A DNA stretch of 12,325 nucleotides from Marinagarivorans sp. UBA5868 (GTDB lineage Bacteria; Pseudomonadota; Gammaproteobacteria; Pseudomonadales; Cellvibrionaceae): NCBI GenBank assembly GCA_002432095.1, contig DJFQ01000012.1, positions 1 through 12,325 of the forward strand, in the 5' to 3' direction. The first letter of the stretch is position 1. Every line of letters begins with the position of its first letter. Both the position numbers and the translations under genes were made by a program. The notes beneath the pieces are model-generated. The model was given only the letters and a program-made list of their open reading frames with translations. It was not told the DNA's origin and searched no databases. Shown piece by piece: positions 9,416-12,325 of this stretch.

Positions 9416-10771
9416 ATGTTGGAAGCGATTATCCTCGCCGCGGGAAAGGGCACCCGCATGAAATCCAACCTGCCCAAGGTTATGCACCCGATCGCGGGCA
9501 AACCGATGTTGCAGCACGTACTGGACAGTACAGCAGAGCTATCACCAGAAAAGATTCATTTGGTGCTGGGTCACGGTGCCGAATTTATTCGCGAGCACAT
9601 TGGTCATGCAAGTCTCGCCATCACGCTGCAGGAGCAACAACTCGGCACCGGACATGCGGTCATGCAGGTACTGCCCAAGCTTGCTCCAGATTCCACCGCT
9701 CTAATTCTCTACGGCGATGTGCCGTTGATCCGCGCCGATACCCTCAAACGCCTGGCGGGTTTGGCAGATACTAAAACCGTGGCGCTGCTGACAGTACGCC
9801 TGCCCGATCCGAGTGGTTACGGCCGGATTGTGCGCGATGCTCAAGGAGAGGTCGCCGCCATCGTCGAACAAAAAGACGCATCACCCGAACAGCTCGCGAT
9901 AAACGAAGTGAACACCGGCTTTATGGCTATATCCGCGGATTTTCTGCGGCAGTGTTTGCCGCAGCTTAACAATCGCAATGCTCAAGGCGAATATTATCTG
10001 ACGGATGTTATCGCGCTGGCGCGTTCCTCCGGTCTTACCGTCAAGTCTGTGGAAACTGCGTTCACCTATGAGGTTCAAGGTATCAATAACCGTCGCCAGC
10101 AGGCGCAGTTGGAGCGGCAGTATCAAATGCTTCTCGCTAACCGTCTTATGGATGAGGGACTGACGCTGCTGGATCCGACCCGTTTCGATTGTCGGGGACA
10201 ACTAACGGCGGGCAGTGATTGTGTTGTGGACGTCAATTGCGTGTTTGAGGGAACGGTCCGTCTGGGCAACAACGTGCATATAGAAGCCAATTGCATGATT
10301 CGCGATGCGACCATTGGTGATGGTGTGCATATACACGCAAATACCGTTATTGAAGAAGCGGAGATCGGTGCGGATTGCCATATCGGACCATTCGCGCGAA
10401 TCCGCCCTGGCTCCAATTTCTCTCGCGGTGCGCGTGTCGGCAATTTTGTGGAAACAAAAAAAACGCTGCTCGGTGAAGGTAGCAAAATTAATCACCTTAG
10501 TTATGTTGGCGATGCGGAAATTGGTGCAAATGTGAATATCGGCGCCGGCACCATCACCTGTAATTACGATGGCGTTAATAAACATAAAACCCGCATTCAC
10601 GATCACGTTTTTGTCGGTTCTAATTCCGCGCTGGTGGCGCCGGTGGAGATTGGTGAGGGTGCAACCATCGCCGCTGGGTCGACCATCACACAGAATATTC
10701 AGGCGCAACAACTCGGCGTTGCGCGTGAACGTCAACGCAATATTGACGGTTGGCAAAGACCCAAAAAATAA
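9416..10771 (+). CDS. glmU: Bifunctional GlcN-1-P acetyltransferase / GlcNAc-1-P uridyltransferase
   Basis: GlmU (451 residues, 456 in E. coli) makes UDP-GlcNAc in the cytoplasm in two steps: acetylation of glucosamine-1-phosphate, then UTP-dependent uridylylation. The N-terminal pyrophosphorylase domain (about 1-225) shows LAAGKGTRMKSNLPK, GTGHAV, YGDVPL, GYGRIVR, EQKDA and NEVNTGF. The C-terminal left-handed beta-helix (about 248-435) has hexapeptide repeats (IGDGVHIHANTVIEEAEIGADCHIG, with a few gaps in the pattern). It carries the acetyltransferase base His360 in KINHLSYVGDAEIG, then GAGTITCNYDG. AGGA lies 6 nt before ATG 9416. glmS follows after 76 nt, as in E. coli; Pseudomonas has a regulator gene between them. 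Confidence 0.98.
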   Translation: MLEAIILAAGKGTRMKSNLPKVMHPIAGKPMLQHVLDSTAELSPEKIHLVLGHGAEFIREHIGHASLAITLQEQQLGTGHAVMQVLPKLAPDSTALILYGDVPLIRADTLKRLAGLADTKTVALLTVRLPDPSGYGRIVRDAQGEVAAIVEQKDASPEQLAINEVNTGFMAISADFLRQCLPQLNNRNAQGEYYLTDVIALARSSGLTVKSVETAFTYEVQGINNRRQQAQLERQYQMLLANRLMDEGLTLLDPTRFDCRGQLTAGSDCVVDVNCVFEGTVRLGNNVHIEANCMIRDATIGDGVHIHANTVIEEAEIGADCHIGPFARIRPGSNFSRGARVGNFVETKKTLLGEGSKINHLSYVGDAEIGANVNIGAGTITCNYDGVNKHKTRIHDHVFVGSNSALVAPVEIGEGATIAAGSTITQNIQAQQLGVARERQRNIDGWQRPKK

Positions 10772-10780
10772 ATTCATTCG

Positions 10781-10829
10781 GGGTTAAGGTGGTTGAGTGT
10801 ACGCTCCAGCTTTTGTCCAACCTTGACCC
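10781..10829 (+). promoter_or_regulatory. Hairpin in the glmU-glmS gap, just before the glmS ribosome-binding site
   Basis: GGGTTAAGG (10781-10789) can pair over 9 bp (one G-U) with CCTTGACCC (10821-10829); an inner TTG / CAA extends it after a 3-nt bulge. The loop contains ACGCTCC, whose CTCC could also pair with GGAG of the glmS Shine-Dalgarno sequence (10833-10839). No T-run follows, so it is not a terminator. A role in processing or in tuning glmS translation is inferred. Confidence 0.5.
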
Positions 10830-10847
10830 ATTGGCGGAGACCAAAAT

Positions 10848-12325
10848 ATGTGTGGAATCGTCGGCGCTGTAGCGCAACGCGATGTAAGTGAAATTCTTTT
10901 GGAGGGTCTGCGACGGCTCGAATATCGCGGCTACGATTCAGCGGGTATTGCGGTACTGGACCCGCAGCAGCAATTGCAGCGGGTGCGTTGTCTGGGCAAA
11001 GTAAAAATCCTCGCTGATACGGTGGCACGTGAACCGCTGCAAGGCGGCACTGGTATTGCTCACACCCGTTGGGCTACCCACGGCCAACCGAGCGAACGCA
11101 ATGCCCATCCCCATGTGTCCAGCGAACGCATCGCCGTGGTCCACAATGGCATCATCGAAAATCACGCGAAATTACGCACCCGGTTGCAGGCGGAGGGATT
11201 TGTATTTACCTCGGACACAGACACCGAGGTGATTGCCCATCAAGTGGAGTTGGAGCTGAAATCCGCCGACAGTTTGCTGCAGGCTGTGCAGCGAGCGGTG
11301 GCAAAACTCCACGGCGCATACGGCATGGTCATACTCGATCAAAACGATTCCGAACGTTTGCTGCTTGCTCGTTCTGGCAGTCCTATGGTGATCGGCCTGG
11401 GTATAGGGGAAACCTTTGTTGCGTCTGATCCCCTCGCCCTGCTGCCGGTAACTCGCCGATTTATCTATTTGGAAGAAGGCGACGTCGCCGAAATCACCCG
11501 ACGCGATGTGCATATCTATGCAAGCGACGGCAGCCCAGTGACCCGCGAGATAAGGGAAAGCAGCGCCACTTATGACGCTGGCGACAAAGGTCCCTATCGT
11601 CATTTCATGTTGAAGGAAATTTTCGAACAACCGCTGGCGGTAAGTAACACGCTGGAGGGCCGTTTGAATGACGCGGGCGTTCTCGATGAAACCTTTGGCA
11701 ACGGCGCTGTTGATCTGCTGAAAAAAATCGAACACGTGCAAATCATCGCCTGCGGTACCAGCTATCACTCGGGACTGGTGGCGCGTTATTGGATGGAGGC
11801 ACTGGCCGGCGTTTCCTGCAGTGTGGAAATTGCATCCGAATTCCGTTATCGCAAATCCGTCGTGCGGCCCAACAGCCTTTTGGTGACCATCTCCCAGTCT
11901 GGCGAAACCGCGGACACCCTGGCCGCGCTGCGGTTGGGTAAAACGTTAGGCTACGTTACCAGTCTGGCGATTTGTAACGCCGCAGGCTCATCGCTGGTGC
12001 GCGAATCAGACTTGGCATTTATGACCCGCGCCGGAACCGAAATCGGCGTCGCCTCCACCAAAGCGTTCACCACTCAGCTGGTCGGGCTGGCGATGTTGGT
12101 CCTCGCCCTTGGTAAAAATCGCAATTTAAGTTCCGAACGACAAAAAGAATTAACCGCCGCGTTGAAAAGCTTGCCGTCTATGCTGGAAGAAACTCTGAAG
12201 CTGGCTCCGGTGATCGAATCGTTGGCGGAAGACTTTGCGGAAAAACAACACGCGTTGTTTTTGGGACGTGGTGAGGAATATCCCATCGCCATGGAAGGTG
12301 CGCTCAAGCTCAAAGAAATTTCCTA
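10848..12325 (+). CDS. glmS: Glucosamine-6-phosphate synthase, isomerizing (3' end missing)
   Basis: GlmS converts fructose-6-phosphate and glutamine to glucosamine-6-phosphate, the first committed step to UDP-GlcNAc. The frame is open for 492 codons to the window edge, about 80% of the 609-residue E. coli protein. The start MCGIVGA puts the catalytic cysteine right after Met. The N-terminal amidotransferase domain (to about residue 240) has [29 protein letters not shown] and SDTDTEV. The isomerase part has two SIS domains: ACGTSYHSG (Cys302), the sugar-phosphate loop SQSGET (349-354), STKAFTTQ, and at the edge [26 protein letters not shown] (10833-10839) lies 8 nt before the ATG. No glmS ribozyme is visible. 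Confidence 0.98.
   Translation, partial: MCGIVGAVAQRDVSEILLEGLRRLEYRGYDSAGIAVLDPQQQLQRVRCLGKVKILADTVAREPLQGGTGIAHTRWATHGQPSERNAHPHVSSERIAVVHNGIIENHAKLRTRLQAEGFVFTSDTDTEVIAHQVELELKSADSLLQAVQRAVAKLHGAYGMVILDQNDSERLLLARSGSPMVIGLGIGETFVASDPLALLPVTRRFIYLEEGDVAEITRRDVHIYASDGSPVTREIRESSATYDAGDKGPYRHFMLKEIFEQPLAVSNTLEGRLNDAGVLDETFGNGAVDLLKKIEHVQIIACGTSYHSGLVARYWMEALAGVSCSVEIASEFRYRKSVVRPNSLLVTISQSGETADTLAALRLGKTLGYVTSLAICNAAGSSLVRESDLAFMTRAGTEIGVASTKAFTTQLVGLAMLVLALGKNRNLSSERQKELTAALKSLPSMLEETLKLAPVIESLAEDFAEKQHALFLGRGEEYPIAMEGALKLKEIS

Noticed and set aside
10772..10847. A glmS ribozyme upstream of glmS.
   Set aside because: The gap is only 76 nt and lacks the ribozyme core; that element belongs mainly to Firmicutes.

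Overview
The window is chromosomal DNA from a gammaproteobacterium. The ATP synthase and GlmU/GlmS proteins read like close relatives of the E. coli and Pseudomonas versions, and the style fits a marine or Cellvibrionales-like lineage. That finer placement is inference only. Base composition is moderate in the core genes and visibly more AT-rich in the left 2 kb.

Left part (1-1425), minus strand: the 5' end of a secreted, probably outer-membrane protein runs off the left edge. Upstream of it, separated by a clear intrinsic terminator, is a 334-residue lipoprotein with a lipobox and a C-terminal EF-hand-like loop. I recognise neither as a named family. Positions 1426-2183 hold no confident gene. 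They contain a direct repeat upstream of the lipoprotein gene, an orphan Shine-Dalgarno-like sequence, a good sigma-70 promoter for the atp operon with a palindrome in its spacer, and a possible small reading frame that overlaps the atpI start by ATGA.

Centre (2184-9273), plus strand: a complete nine-gene atp operon, atpI-atpB-atpE-atpF-atpH-atpA-atpG-atpD-atpC, encodes the F1Fo ATP synthase plus its assembly helper AtpI. Gene lengths and key residues are intact: subunit a Arg235, subunit c Asp58, Walker A in alpha and beta, and the beta catalytic Glu180. Non-coding details include a G-free leader before atpE and a 10-bp GC-rich hairpin between atpA and atpG. The operon ends at a UUCG-loop terminator.

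Right part (9416-12325), plus strand: glmU is complete and glmS is truncated by the window end. GlmS makes glucosamine-6-phosphate, and GlmU makes UDP-GlcNAc from glucosamine-1-phosphate, feeding peptidoglycan and LPS. A long imperfect hairpin lies directly before the glmS ribosome-binding site.

I see no new defence, mobile or biosynthetic system. The points worth a second look are the unusual left flank of the atp operon, the promoter/leader architecture there, and a few RNA-level elements and one substitution in the operon.
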